Positions 28,001 through 36,640 of a DNA stretch of 64,000 nucleotides are shown here, piece by piece. Location of the stretch: positions 6,916 to 70,915 of the forward strand of contig JABZIZ010000014.1 in assembly GCA_015258065.1 (NCBI GenBank), written 5' to 3'. This stretch comes from Lachnospiraceae bacterium (GTDB taxonomy: Bacteria > Bacillota > Clostridia > Lachnospirales > Lachnospiraceae). Below the pieces are notes generated by a model. It was given only the letters and a program-made list of their open reading frames with translations, made no database searches and was not told where the DNA came from. The position numbers were made by a program, and so were the translations under genes. Numbering within the stretch: position 1 is the stretch's first letter; each line of letters opens with the position of its first letter.

Positions 28001-28760
28001 TGTAATGTCCAACAGCATCAAGTTTACGCCCGCCGGAGGCAATGTGACTTTCAGTACATCCGTTCAGTACGAGGACGGAAGGGCGATTCATACCTATGTC
28101 ATCAAGGATACCGGAATCGGAATTTCGGAGTCCATGCAAAAGAGAATGTTCCTGCCCTTCGAACAGGGAGATACCGAACGTGAGATGAATGAGGGAACCG
28201 GACTGGGTCTCTTCATCTGCAGAAATCTCGTCGACCTGATGAGGGGGAAGATTACCTGTGAGTCGAAACCGGGCGAAGGCTCTACGTTCACGATTGTTCT
28301 TTCCTACAACCTGGCTACAGACGAACAGATTTCTCTTCGGACGCACCAGGTCAATACCTATGAGGATCAGGTTCTTTACGGAAAAACGGTGCTGTTAGCG
28401 GAGGACAATCATATCAATGCGGAAGTGGTGATTAAACTCTTGAACACCAAGAAAATTCATTCCGAACTTGCAAGAGACGGGCAGGAAGCGGTGGATTTGT
28501 TTGAGGCAAGAGGTGCTTATCACTACCAGGCGATTCTCATGGATCTGATGATGCCGCTGAAAGACGGCTTAAAGGCAGCGAAGGAAATCAGAGCGCTCGA
28601 TATGGCGGATGCGAAGTCGATACCGATCATTGCATTAACAGCAGATGCCACAGCGGAGGTGCAAGACCGTTGTAGAGAAGCCGGTATTGATTACTGCATC
28701 ACGAAGCCGATTGATCCGGAGAAATTGTTCTATCGTTTGGCAGAACTTTTTGAGCATTAA
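25005..28760 (+). CDS. CheB-CheR-PAS-histidine kinase-receiver fusion protein
   Basis: The 1251-residue sensor is built as follows. A CheB methylesterase (about 14-195) has Ser22 (GASAGG), His49 (QHLAPDH) and Asp140 (GTGSDGTNG). A CheR methyltransferase (about 205-475) has the SAM site GCSTGEEAYS (314-323), ATDLD and CCRNVLIYF. A coiled coil (about 640-720) holds repeated NEELQS units and leads to a PAS domain (about 720-850). The kinase has H885 (SHVSHDMRTP), N-box MSNSIKFT, DTGIGI (1035-1040) and GTGLGL (1064-1069). The receiver (1125-1250) has D1134, D1180 and K1234. All catalytic boxes are present. The start has GGAGGGGGAG upstream. CheB/CheR-kinase fusions are known but their signals are not. 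Here the protein sits with an Hpt and a divergent receiver protein, implying a phosphorelay; the order of transfer is inference. Confidence 0.93.
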   Translation: MYSQKKLQMSVQPTCVVGIGASAGGLEALQQFLTFLPSNTGMAFVIIQHLAPDHKSLLAEILGKYSVMPVTEITDGMRVERNHIYMIPPKYNVEIVSDVLRLHEYEAEKINHPIDVFFRSLAKEYENRSVAVILSGTGSDGTNGIRSIKEQNGVIIVQSPESAKFDGMPRNAIATGFVDLVQKPDSIAKEMGHIARSMVDATSKLQLSDEDLMSQIFSILKNVTNINYTYYKQTTILRRIERRLVITHNRNLREYVTFLNNNPEEAKLLAKEVLIGVTSFFRDPEYFDVLKETCIRQLVKDVPKDRQIRVWVAGCSTGEEAYSIAILFSEVMEELNIRRNVKIFATDLDADSISTAVRGVYGDNIIEDVSVARLSRFFSRKGNKYVIHHDIRKMIIFAQHNVFQDPPFGKLDLICCRNVLIYFQSVLQRNLFTIFHMALNDHGYLFLGRSESVIDYDDIFRVLCANEKIFIHNIAGKVPAHENISYSLQNVENSLDLAQIQSAEEEPDTQHRTNDIDTSVMEELMPASVIVNENNEMVRSYGDCSKFLSIPVGAATLDIFMLIRDDLKIASSIVLRDARKTNQRVVYESVPVQLERESEFISIVAQPISDHSGSETGLMAISFVREKREISGDIREYQVDTAATKRISNLEHELKVTKENLRQTVTELESVNAELQAANEELLTANEELQSSNEELQSVNEELYTVNAEYQSKVTELAGLNDDMANFLSSTLVGILMVDRDLNIRKFTEYISSEFNVVDQDVGRSVRYITYNFATIDLIQQCREVLKTMVPMEEHCASVAGKTYMIRIAPYRVVGQSQTQNAMDAAEGTPSSINVPKKLQGLVLTFVDTTKQVDDQEQIEEMAKALREAVKAGKEKETFLSHVSHDMRTPMTAIFGLTQLSLAVKNVPDEVRDNLEKIMTSSSYLLNLIEEILETSRINAGKVVTVDAAVKEEQVLNSVATMAGEQCRNKGLHFTMNIQGSQDRYVMMDAQHVERVLMNVMSNSIKFTPAGGNVTFSTSVQYEDGRAIHTYVIKDTGIGISESMQKRMFLPFEQGDTEREMNEGTGLGLFICRNLVDLMRGKITCESKPGEGSTFTIVLSYNLATDEQISLRTHQVNTYEDQVLYGKTVLLAEDNHINAEVVIKLLNTKKIHSELARDGQEAVDLFEARGAYHYQAILMDLMMPLKDGLKAAKEIRALDMADAKSIPIIALTADATAEVQDRCREAGIDYCITKPIDPEKLFYRLAELFEH

Positions 28761-28858
28761 ATGGTGGGGTCAAACCACCGGAAATTCGATTGTAAGGATG
28801 GGCGTCTGTGACACCCACAGCCTTACATACGAATCAAAATCCAAAGCCGGAGGCAGTT

Positions 28859-29320
28859 ATGGAAGAGACCTTGATAGAAAATTCTAAAGCAGGCATCGAA
28901 ATGACGGCAATGGAAAACCGTCATTTCGATGGCCTCTTGCGAAGTTTGGATCACTGGGGCGCCAATACCAGAGAAGCGATGCACAACATGCTCGGCGATA
29001 AAAGCTTCTACTTAGACCTCCTTTATGCATTTTTGGAGGATAACAACCTTTGTGAACTGGGAAAGAGGATCGAAAATCAACAATATCAGGAAGCTTTTAT
29101 GATGGCACACACCCTGAAAGGAGTTTCTGCGAATCTAAGTCTGACGCCGATGTACGACGTGCTGAGCCGTATCGTGGAACAGCTTCGAGACGGTACGGGA
29201 GACAAACTGGATTCGGAAGATGTAGAATTGTTTTTTCAGGAGAGAGATCATTTTCGCATGATTATGGAATTGTGGATGATTGCGAACCGAAGGGAAGAGG
29301 AAGAGAACGAAGCGAGATAA
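28859..29320 (+). CDS. Stand-alone Hpt-domain phosphotransfer protein
   Basis: The 153-residue protein is helical and carries the Hpt signature AHTLKGVSANLS, with the phospho-accepting histidine at residue 84. The ATG at 28859 has GGAGG at 28849-28853, five bases upstream. An in-frame GTG at 28808 would add 17 residues with weaker signals. It starts 98 bp after the hybrid kinase and should share its transcript. In family terms it would carry phosphate between the kinase's own receiver and another receiver; the obvious second receiver is on the divergent pseudokinase. No output response regulator with a DNA-binding domain is encoded nearby. Confidence 0.85.
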   Translation: MEETLIENSKAGIEMTAMENRHFDGLLRSLDHWGANTREAMHNMLGDKSFYLDLLYAFLEDNNLCELGKRIENQQYQEAFMMAHTLKGVSANLSLTPMYDVLSRIVEQLRDGTGDKLDSEDVELFFQERDHFRMIMELWMIANRREEEENEAR

Positions 29321-29340
29321 TCGCTTGTTTGGAGGCTTTT

Positions 29341-29829
29341 GTGTCATCAATTTTAATGAACAATCAAATTTTTAATAATGAAGTACCCTTTTGCAAGATT
29401 ACAACGCTGGAAGCCAAGACGGAATTGGAAAAACGATTTCTGGCTTCCAGTATCTCCTATTTCGCAGACTGGCAGGAACTTCCCTTTCTGCAAAGGCTTT
29501 TTCACAGAAATAAAGGCAAAATTTCCTGCGTGATTCGAATTAACAGCGCTGATTTTTCACGTGCGAAGGAAGCGCTGATCGGAATGGATGGTAAGGACAT
29601 TAAATTGCAGAATCCACAGGGAGAGAGGGAAGAGGATACCGTCCGGATTCTGGCGCAGAGAAAGGCTGCGGAACATCATGAGAGAAAGAAATTACAACCG
29701 GTCATCCGAGAGGTTTACGAAAGAACGGAAGCCGCCGCAGAAGAAGACAGAGACCGGGGGCAGTATGCTTCTTTCGAAGAAGATCAAGACGAAAGATCAT
29801 TTACAGCCTTTAAAGAAGACCGGGACTAG
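29341..29829 (+). CDS. Uncharacterised protein with acidic repeat tail
   Basis: A 162-residue protein starting at a GTG that follows GGAGG (29331-29335) by five bases. The first 90 residues look globular (ASSISYFADWQELPFLQRLF..., CVIRINSADFSRAKEAL) but match no family I recognise. The C terminus is charged and repetitive (QYASFEEDQDER, then SFTAFKEDRD). The repeat continues in the same frame past the TAG stop (NER, QYKAFEEE), so the stop may have shortened the protein. The last 65 bp overlap the proposed rlmD start in another frame. It lies 20 bp after the Hpt gene and may share its transcript. Function unknown. Confidence 0.6.
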   Translation: MSSILMNNQIFNNEVPFCKITTLEAKTELEKRFLASSISYFADWQELPFLQRLFHRNKGKISCVIRINSADFSRAKEALIGMDGKDIKLQNPQGEREEDTVRILAQRKAAEHHERKKLQPVIREVYERTEAAAEEDRDRGQYASFEEDQDERSFTAFKEDRD

Positions 29830-31132
29830 AACGAAAGACAGTACAAAGCCTTCGAAGAAGAGGTTAAACCATATTCGGACACAGGTATCGAAGGGCACAC
29901 AGGACCAGGCTTCAAGCATTACGCAGGAACAGTCTTCAAATGCCACGTGGAACAAAGACGTACCGCCATGCAAGGGAAAGTCCAGATGTCCGTACTCTCG
30001 GGATTGTGGCGCCTGTCAGATGATTGATATACCGTATCAGGAACAGCTTCAGATCAAGCAGCGAAGGTTATCTGCTCTTCTGAAGCCGTTTTGTTCTGTG
30101 CAGCCGATCATTGGAATGGAAAATCCTCTGCATTACCGCGCCAAGGTGCACGTGGTGATGACGCATGGAAGGGGAGGAGTGCCGCTTGCCGGAACCTACA
30201 AAGAAGGCACGCACGAAGTCGTACCGATCGAAAACTGTCTGATCGAAGAGGAGCGTGCGGGAAAAATCATTCGGACGATCTTGCAACTGATGAAGGATTT
30301 TAAGTATCGTGTCTACGATGAAGACAATGGTTATGGGTTATTTCGGCACGTTCTGATTCGCGTTGGAAAAGAAAGTGGTGAAATTCTGGTGGTACTGGTT
30401 CTTACGTCGCCCATTCTTCCCTCCAAAAATCATTTCGTGAGAGCGCTTCGGGCGGCGCATCCGGAAATCACTTCCCTTGTCCTAAACATCAATGACAAGC
30501 GAACCAGTATGGTACTGGGAGAGAGGGAGAAGATTCTTTTTGGAAAAGGAGCTATTACAGATGATCTGATGGGGATGCATTTTAAGATCTCGCCCGCCTC
30601 TTTTTATCAGGTCAATCCTACACAGACCGTCCAATTATATGAAACTGTTCTTAGTCTTGGCGCCTTTCGGGGAACGGAGAAGGTGCTGGATTGCTACTGT
30701 GGCGTCGGGACCATCGGCATGATAGTAAGCCCCCATGTGAAGCAGGTATGGGGCGTAGAGTTAAATGCAGCAGCCGTGCGGGACGCTACGCTGAATGCCA
30801 GGGAAAACCGGATTTCAAATATCCGTTTTGTCAAAGAAGATGCCGGCGTCTTCATGCAGCGTCTGGCCGTGGAAAACCGGGCAGGCGCAATCGATGTGGT
30901 CATCATGGATCCGCCCAGAAGCGGTGCGACGATGACCTTTCTTCGTGCACTCCTTGCCCTGTCGCCGTCTAGGATCCTTTACGTCTCCTGCAATCCGGAC
31001 ACGCTAGCAAGGGACTTGAAAGTCCTGACCACACATGGCTACCGGGCGCTTTGCGCAGTCCCTGTCGACATGTTCCCGCAGACGGTGCATGTGGAGACGG
31101 TAGTATTGATGTCAAGGATCGAGGGGAAATAG
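29765..31132 (+). CDS. rlmD: 23S rRNA (uracil-5-)-methyltransferase RlmD
   Basis: A SAM- and iron-sulfur-dependent rRNA uracil methyltransferase of the TrmA/RlmCD family. With the ATG at 29765 the protein has 455 residues, the usual size for Firmicute members. The frame is open further upstream to 29588, but that region overlaps the preceding gene. The Fe-S cysteines lie in PPCKGKSRCPYSRDCGACQ (about 69-84). The SAM motif is DCYCGVGTIGM, with DPPRSGA and the catalytic LYVSCNPDTLARDL near the C terminus. The N-terminal 60 residues are unusually basic (KKIKTK, KPSKKR) and are encoded by the repeat DNA shared with the upstream gene. The substrate U1939 is by family analogy. Confidence 0.9.
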   Translation: MLLSKKIKTKDHLQPLKKTGTRTKDSTKPSKKRLNHIRTQVSKGTQDQASSITQEQSSNATWNKDVPPCKGKSRCPYSRDCGACQMIDIPYQEQLQIKQRRLSALLKPFCSVQPIIGMENPLHYRAKVHVVMTHGRGGVPLAGTYKEGTHEVVPIENCLIEEERAGKIIRTILQLMKDFKYRVYDEDNGYGLFRHVLIRVGKESGEILVVLVLTSPILPSKNHFVRALRAAHPEITSLVLNINDKRTSMVLGEREKILFGKGAITDDLMGMHFKISPASFYQVNPTQTVQLYETVLSLGAFRGTEKVLDCYCGVGTIGMIVSPHVKQVWGVELNAAAVRDATLNARENRISNIRFVKEDAGVFMQRLAVENRAGAIDVVIMDPPRSGATMTFLRALLALSPSRILYVSCNPDTLARDLKVLTTHGYRALCAVPVDMFPQTVHVETVVLMSRIEGK

Positions 31133-31230
31133 CCATTTATTCAGTGTTTTCAATGTTCTTCACGAAACTTGATAAGATCTCATCGTCATGTTTTTGAGAA
31201 TGCAGGTTGAATAGCTACTGACAGAATTGA

Positions 31231-31286
31231 CTGATATGTAATGGCCATTGTCAGGTTTCCCCTTGACAATGGCCATTACATATCAG
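31231..31286. repeat. 23-bp perfect inverted repeat at the edge of a truncated gene
   Basis: The left arm 31231-31253 and right arm 31264-31286 are exact reverse complements, with a 10-base loop. The right arm includes codons that belong to the truncated gene that follows (…PLHIS in frame), so the left arm looks like an inverted copy of that gene's broken end. There is no U tract, so a terminator is unlikely. It lies 98 bp after rlmD, at the boundary between the housekeeping and accessory regions. Confidence 0.85.
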
Positions 31287-32364
31287 TTATCACGGAGAAT
31301 TTCATTACAGAAGCGGTGCTACAAAGCAGCAGTTGACGGGTATCGCGCTGTCCCAATTCATCATGAAAAAGACCGGGTTCCGTTGGGAAGATGTCACTAT
31401 TGACAATCTTACCGTAGAAGAATTAGATGATGAAAGTTTTAAGATATTCCGTAGAGAGGCAGCGAGGAGTAACCGGATGACAGAATCTGAGTTGAATGTC
31501 TCAAATGCGGAACTGCTCAGCAAACTGCACCTCATAAAAGATGGCAAGCTCAAGCGCTCTGCTGTTCTGCTTTTTTACAGCGATCCTCAAATTGTACAGA
31601 CAGGAAGTTATGTCAAGATAGGAAAATTCGGAAAGGGTGCGGATCTTCAGTATCAGGATGTTCTGGAAGGTTCTTTGATTACTACAGCGGATAAGGTCAT
31701 TGATCTGATTTACTTAAAGTATCTGAAAGCCAAAATCACATATGAACATGACCGGCGCGTCGAAACCTATCCATTTGCTCGCGAGGCAGTTCGCGAGGCA
31801 GTCTACATTGCGATTGCTCATAACTGTTATATGTTTGGGACTCCGATCCAGATTCGGATTGAGGATGAAGAGATGATCATCAGCAATCGAAGCATCCTTC
31901 CGGATGGATGGACAGCGGAGACTTTGATGGAACCGCATGACTCCATCCCCTATAATCCGGATATCGCTAATGTCTTTTATCGAATGGGATATATTGAAAC
32001 ATGGGGACGAGGCATCCAGAAAATATGTGATGAATGCAGAGCTCTCGGAGCGGAACTTCCACAATATGAGGTATTGGGAAATGGCATCCGCTTGCATTTC
32101 AAAGCGCTTCAAAGTGCCCTTATAGATCAGTCCAAAGCACCAAAGCACCAAAATACTGACATAGATGGTGCTTTGGAAAGTGCAATGGTGCTTAGACTCA
32201 TAGAAATACTAAGAGAGGAACCTAATATTTCTCAGGAGGTGCTGGGAGAAAAACTTGGCACAACAAGAAGAGTTGTTCAGAAACACATTAATGCGCTGAA
32301 GGAGTCTGGCATTATCGTTCGTGTCGGTGGCAAGCGCTATGGGCATTGGCAAATTAACGATTGA
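31267..32364 (+). pseudogene. N-terminally truncated AlbA_2/RecG-like ATP-binding transcriptional regulator
   Basis: The frame opens after a TGA at 31264 and reads through EFHYRSGATKQQLTG, an internal motif of the AlbA_2-HATPase_c_4 family (members usually near 480-550 residues). It then covers the GHKL-like ATPase region (AVREAVYIAIAHNCY; FYRMGYIETWGRGIQKI) and ends in a winged helix (NISQEVLGEKLGTTRRVVQKHINALKESGI). The AlbA_2 domain and the natural start are missing, and the break coincides with the 23-bp inverted repeat. A TTG at 31333 or later ATGs could still express the C-terminal 343 residues, but no good ribosome site precedes them. Such proteins are often regulators in accessory regions. 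Confidence 0.75.
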
Positions 32365-32566
32365 TTTCTTTCAACTTGATAATGTTGATGACAAATTTTG
32401 AGATGCGAGCGGGTCTTTGAAAAAAATCAAAAAACCGCTTAGGTGATTTGGATTGTAATTTCTTTGTAAAAGCCATCGCACTGTTTTCTGCCGGGGCAGG
32501 CCGTAGAGTTTTTAAGCGCTCCTGTCAATCAAATCATTTATCATCATGGCATTCCATTTGCGCTAG

Positions 32567-32731
32567 CGGTTCCGGCAAAATCAAAAAGATAGAGCACGAT
32601 ATCATGTTGATAATTATGATAAAGATGCTCAGCGACTTGCCAGTCTTGAAAATGATTGGATTGACATAAAACAAGAACAGAATGAGTTTCTTGAACAAAT
32701 TCCCGAGGGGAAAAGGCCAGACTTAGAGTAG
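32567..32731 (+). pseudogene. Short coding remnant of unknown origin
   Basis: Within the 428-bp gap 32365-32792, one frame reads RFRQNQKDRARYHVDNYD and on to GKRPDLE before a TAG. It is a charged, protein-like stretch of 54 residues with no start codon or ribosome site. It looks like the tail of a lost gene; no family is recognised. The rest of the gap shows nothing I can support. Confidence 0.35.
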
Positions 32732-32792
32732 TGGAAGGAACAAAAATTTTGATGGAAAATAACGAGTGTTTATTAAAAAACTATGAGGATGT

Positions 32793-33446
32793 ATGGGGAT
32801 TATGAACTGTAGAGGAACTGCAACAAGACAGCGAATAGTAAAAGAATATCATGTCAAACCGGTTGCTCATATTCAATTGCTTGCAGGCCAAACTAAGCAT
32901 AGTGATGCCGAAGCCATTATTCGGGAAGAGTATTATATATTTAACGCAGAAAGTAAAAGTGACGGGAAAAAAGAAATAATACAATGTGGACTAGGTGCTG
33001 CACGTGACTTTTTGCGTATCTTGGGCATTCCCGGACTACCTATATTTAATCCATTAAAAAAAGAAAGCAATAATGAAACTGTATTAAAAGAAAAAGAAAA
33101 GGGGAGCAAAGGTAACCATTCCGATAAGTGGAATACCACTGCCAGACAATTGTACAATGGGATTATGTGGTTAATTATTGCTTGGGATGCTAGGCCAAAT
33201 ACTCCACTGTTCGAGTTCAAAGAAGATATTTTGAAATATAAGAATTATGATCCTTTCGATTGGAAGATCAAGAGAGTTAATACTGTTATTAAAAATGGAG
33301 GAAAGGGAAAAACGCTAACGGAAATCGTGGGAGATTTTCAAAAAAGAAATCAAATTAAAGACAATATGTGCGATTTCACGCTTCTTAAAGATAGAATGAC
33401 AAAAATTCTTGACGAAAAAGGGAATAGAATAAATTCTTACTTTTGA
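32793..33446 (+). CDS. Uncharacterised protein, AT-rich
   Basis: A 217-residue protein starting MGIMNCRGTATRQRIVKEYHV, with GAGG at about 32784 as a plausible ribosome site. It is basic and lysine-rich with a central KEKEKGSKGNHSDKWNTTARQLYNGIMWLIIAWDARPNTPLFEF. No signal peptide, membrane helix or known catalytic motif is visible. The A+T content is higher than in flanking housekeeping genes, consistent with acquisition. It stands between remnants of a regulator and a GNAT gene. Function unknown. Confidence 0.6.
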   Translation: MGIMNCRGTATRQRIVKEYHVKPVAHIQLLAGQTKHSDAEAIIREEYYIFNAESKSDGKKEIIQCGLGAARDFLRILGIPGLPIFNPLKKESNNETVLKEKEKGSKGNHSDKWNTTARQLYNGIMWLIIAWDARPNTPLFEFKEDILKYKNYDPFDWKIKRVNTVIKNGGKGKTLTEIVGDFQKRNQIKDNMCDFTLLKDRMTKILDEKGNRINSYF

Positions 33447-33692
33447 AATAGCATAATCAATACTTTGGGTTTTGTGGATTCATGAAATCGTCGGACTGTC
33501 TACGCATCCCCCTAAGATACCCCTCAAGTCCTCCTAAGACTTGAATCAAAGACTGGTGGAACTAATCAAATTTTGTGGTATGCCACGTAGTAAGGTGAGA
33601 TGAGTTTGGACGGTGAAAATCACTCCGTGGAAACATATCCAGGGAGTAATGCAGGAAGAACTTCCGGCTCCCAAGAAAAAGAAAGGATAGAT

Positions 33693-34682
33693 ATGATTTT
33701 AGAAACAGTGAGACTTATCCTCCGTCCGTGGGAAGAAACGGATGCAGAGGAATGCTATAAATACGCAAAAGATCCGCGAGTAGGTCCGATTGCAGGGTGG
33801 CCTGTACACACAAGTGAAGAGGACAGCAGACAGGTTATTAGGAATGTGCTGATGGTACCGGAGACTTACGCCATTGTGCTAAAGGAAACAGGACTTCCCA
33901 TTGGCAGTATCGGCCTTCACCACAATGACCTTGCAGAAAAGGAGGATGAGGCGGAGCTTGGTTATTGGATGGGAGTTGATTATTGGGGGCATGGCTTTGT
34001 ACCGGAGGCGGCAAGAGAGCTGCTACGTCATGCCTTTGAGGATCTAAAACTTGTTCGCATCTGGTGTGGTTATTATGATGGCAACGACAAATCAAAGCGT
34101 GTTCAGGAAAAGTTGGGGTTCAAGTATCAATGGACTACCGGGGATGTACCTGTGCCGCAGATGGGCGAAACAAGAAAGGGATACGTAAGCTTACTAACGA
34201 AAGACGAATGGGAAAACCTCATCACGCTATATACACCGTCTTTGGAAGATCTTTGGTTTCGACAGAGGATGATGGAAGATACGGAAACCATGTCGTATAA
34301 CCAGGCATGGGGAGGTACAATTCCTTTTCCGAAAGAGGAGTGGCGTGGCTGGTATGATTACTGGATTATAAAGCACGAAGGTAAACGTTATTACAGATAT
34401 TTAAAGGATAACGCCGGTCATTTTATTGGAGAGATTGCCTATCATTACGATAGTGATCGAAAGCTTTATCTCGCAGATGTCATAGTCTATGCTCCGTATA
34501 GAAAAAAAGGCTATGGCGGAATTGGATTGGATTTGCTGTGCAATGCCGCTAAACAAAATGGCGTAAAATTGCTCTATGACGATATTGCCATAGATAATCC
34601 GGCAATCACAATGTTTCTACAGAATGGATTTAGGGAAGAATACAGAACACACAAATTTATCATGCTCAAAAAAGAACTGTGA
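33693..34682 (+). CDS. Tandem GNAT acetyltransferase (two domains)
   Basis: The protein of 329 residues holds two GNAT folds. The first (about 1-170) resembles RimJ/RimL N-acetyltransferases: [50 protein letters not shown]-like. The second (about 175-329) has [20 protein letters not shown] with the R/KxxGxGG CoA-binding loop and [12 protein letters not shown]. The ATG at 33693 has GAAAGGA upstream; the frame extends to 33600 but that region reads as noncoding. Substrate unknown; fused acetyltransferases of this kind may modify small molecules or antibiotics. Confidence 0.8.
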   Translation: MILETVRLILRPWEETDAEECYKYAKDPRVGPIAGWPVHTSEEDSRQVIRNVLMVPETYAIVLKETGLPIGSIGLHHNDLAEKEDEAELGYWMGVDYWGHGFVPEAARELLRHAFEDLKLVRIWCGYYDGNDKSKRVQEKLGFKYQWTTGDVPVPQMGETRKGYVSLLTKDEWENLITLYTPSLEDLWFRQRMMEDTETMSYNQAWGGTIPFPKEEWRGWYDYWIIKHEGKRYYRYLKDNAGHFIGEIAYHYDSDRKLYLADVIVYAPYRKKGYGGIGLDLLCNAAKQNGVKLLYDDIAIDNPAITMFLQNGFREEYRTHKFIMLKKEL

Positions 34683-34953
34683 AGATAGGTCTCTCGTTTT
34701 TTGGGGAATTTTTTTAGTCCCTATGGAATTCCGAGGCTTAGTGCGAATATTCGATAAATAAGTGAGACATTACTGAGAAAACCATAGAAATTTGTATTTT
34801 ATTAAAAATCATGGTAAGTTATATATAAACTTCCGAGAAATTAATAAAGAATCTTGAGGCAACAGTAGTTTGATTTGGAGGAATCTGTGCAATTGAAGCA
34901 GGGGATATAGCTGGAGTAGTGGCTTGTTTTAAGAGTTAGGATGGTGAGCAAAA

Positions 34954-35046
34954 ATGAAAAAAGAATATAAAGAAGCTATCTTTGTATTAGTGGTTTGTGC
35001 CATCGGGACTATTATAATATGTTTTATACCTTCTTTTTTCCGATGA
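34954..35046 (+). CDS. Possible 30-residue membrane peptide
   Basis: An ATG frame preceded by GGTGAG encodes MKKEYKEAIFVLVVCAIGT and a continued hydrophobic stretch ending IPSFFR. It is a basic start followed by one membrane helix. It lies 18 bp before a broken permease gene and may be the intact or truncated N-terminal piece of a small transporter subunit. The rest of 34683-34953 shows no gene. Confidence 0.35.
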   Translation: MKKEYKEAIFVLVVCAIGTIIICFIPSFFR

Positions 35047-35064
35047 TACAGTCAATATTTTTAG

Positions 35065-35705
35065 GAGGACTTACTCATTTTCATTGGTAAAATCATTATT
35101 ACTTTAGGAAGTTATTATCAATCGAATGATCATTTTGAAGTTCTTTCTCAAATTGCAGGACCCATTACGAATAAAATTCTGGATATAGCTTTAATCATTT
35201 CTTGCTTTGTAGTCGGATTTGTTATGATTGCCGGAGCCGGTTCAAACCTTAATCAGCAGTTCGGCTTGCCATTCTGGGCAGGAGGATTATTATGTGCTAT
35301 GCTAGTAATCGTTGTCAGCTTTCTTGATTTCGAAAAAATTACAAGTGTGCTTGGAATATTTACTCCTATGGTTTTTATCATGATTATGATTATTGCAGTC
35401 TATACTTTTACAAATTGGAGCTTTAATTTCGATGAATTAGAAGCAATTTCGTCTACAATCTCTACTCCAATGCCAAATGTATGGATTTCTTTACTAAATT
35501 ATTTTGCACTTACGGTAATGACGGGAGTCTCCATGGCTTTGTGATGCTACTGATATTGGCTATTGCGTGGATAAAAGAAAAATCAAATATCCAAGGAGAG
35601 AAATTCTTAAGACGCAAAATGATACGATTAATTACTAAGAAATATGATGATAATCAAGAATATACAATTGGAGATAAAGAGGAATTTAACGATGATACAA
35701 GATAA
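35065..35705 (+). pseudogene. Broken YkvI-like membrane permease
   Basis: The frame from 35065 encodes hydrophobic segments typical of the YkvI/amino-acid-permease-like family: ILDIALIISCFVVGFVMIAG, FWAGGLLCAMLVIVVSFLDF and VLGIFTPMVFIMIMIIAVYT. It ends at a TGA at 35542. A second frame then continues with a final helix and the charged tail IKEKSNIQGEKFLRRKM up to 35705. The expected N terminus and several central helices are missing, so at least one internal deletion with a frameshift has occurred. Non-functional as it stands. Confidence 0.7.
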
Positions 35706-35749
35706 ATAAGAGCGAGTTTTGTAAATTGAGTATGCATAAAGGAGGACTT

Positions 35750-36364
35750 ATGTTTGAACAGGTAAAATTAGACTATGCTTTTGATGCTTTGGAGCCCCAC
35801 ATTGATACCTTAACCATGGAGACTCATTACGGAAAGCACCATGCAGCATATACGAAGAACTTTAATGAAGCAGTGGATAAGGCAGGGCTTAGCGATAAAT
35901 CCGTGGAAGAAATTCTATCTTCTCTGCCTTCTGTATCTGATGAAGCCTTAAGAAATACTTTGCAGAACAATGGTGGCGGGTATTACAACCATAATTTATA
36001 TTTTTCTATTCTGAGCCCGAAGAAAGACACAAAACCCAGTCCGGCCTTGGAAGAAGCTATTAAGAGGGATTTCGGTTCTTTTGAGAAGCTGATAGAGACT
36101 TTGCAGAAGCTGGCTTTAGGACAGTTTGGATCAGGTTGGGCATTCCTTTCCGTAGATAAGGAAGGAAAGTTATATGCGACCAAGGCTGCAAATCAGAATA
36201 ATCCCTTTATGGAAGAGGGAAATCATACCCCAATCTTAGCTTTGGATGTATGGGAACATGCCTATTATCTAAAGTATAAGAATTTAAGAGGAGATTATGT
36301 AAAGAATTTCTTTGCAGTTTTGGATTGGGAGAAGGTAAGTAAAAATTACGAAAATTTTAGATAA
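35750..36364 (+). CDS. sodA: Superoxide dismutase (Fe/Mn)
   Basis: The 204-residue enzyme dismutates superoxide. Metal ligands are visible as H26 in THYGKHHAAY, the histidine in GGGYYNHNLYF (near 81), and the Asp/His pair in LALDVWEHAYYLKY. The ATG at 35750 follows AAAGGAGGA; an upstream in-frame ATG at 35726 would include the ribosome site in the protein. The gene has its own terminator. In an otherwise anaerobic-looking genome it suggests exposure to oxygen, and its place in a decaying accessory region is compatible with transfer. Confidence 0.95.
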   Translation: MFEQVKLDYAFDALEPHIDTLTMETHYGKHHAAYTKNFNEAVDKAGLSDKSVEEILSSLPSVSDEALRNTLQNNGGGYYNHNLYFSILSPKKDTKPSPALEEAIKRDFGSFEKLIETLQKLALGQFGSGWAFLSVDKEGKLYATKAANQNNPFMEEGNHTPILALDVWEHAYYLKYKNLRGDYVKNFFAVLDWEKVSKNYENFR

Positions 36365-36413
36365 ACAGAGACTAGGCATTCTCATTTGAGATGTCGCTCT
36401 AAACCCTTTTTGG

Positions 36414-36447
36414 AAGACGATAGAACTTTAACTCTATCGTCTTTTTT
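36414..36447 (+). terminator. Rho-independent terminator of sodA
   Basis: An 11-bp perfect stem (36414-36424 with 36433-36443), an 8-base loop and a run of T from 36442 to 36447. It is a textbook intrinsic terminator 50 bp after the stop. Confidence 0.92.
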
Positions 36448-36451
36448 GTAG

Positions 36452-36640
36452 TCAAAAAAAGAAAATGATAAAGAAATTCAAACTATGTTTTGGAAAAGTT
36501 TGGGTTTAAATTCATATAGCTTGACGATAAAAGGAGAAGAGGATACTATCAAAGAAAAGATTTTCAATAAATTCATAACATTATCCATGAGTTCTCCAAA
36601 TAAGGTTTTCTTTGCAACTTATAGAACTGAAAGCTTTTAG
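36452..36640 (+). pseudogene. Coding remnant after sodA
   Basis: A frame opens after a TAG at 36449 and runs 62 codons (…MFWKSLGLNSYSLTIKGEE…, ending FFATYRTESF) with no ribosome site before its ATG at 36482. The composition is protein-like and AT-rich. It is most simply the 3' remnant of a lost gene; no family is recognised. Confidence 0.3.

Noticed and set aside
31231..31286. Inverted repeat as a rho-independent terminator of rlmD
   Set aside because: It is unusually long and perfect, lacks a T run, and its right arm is coding sequence of the truncated gene.
33447..33692. Group II intron or other RNA element before the tandem GNAT gene
   Set aside because: A small hairpin (GGTGA/TCACT) is present, but no domain V or reverse transcriptase was found.
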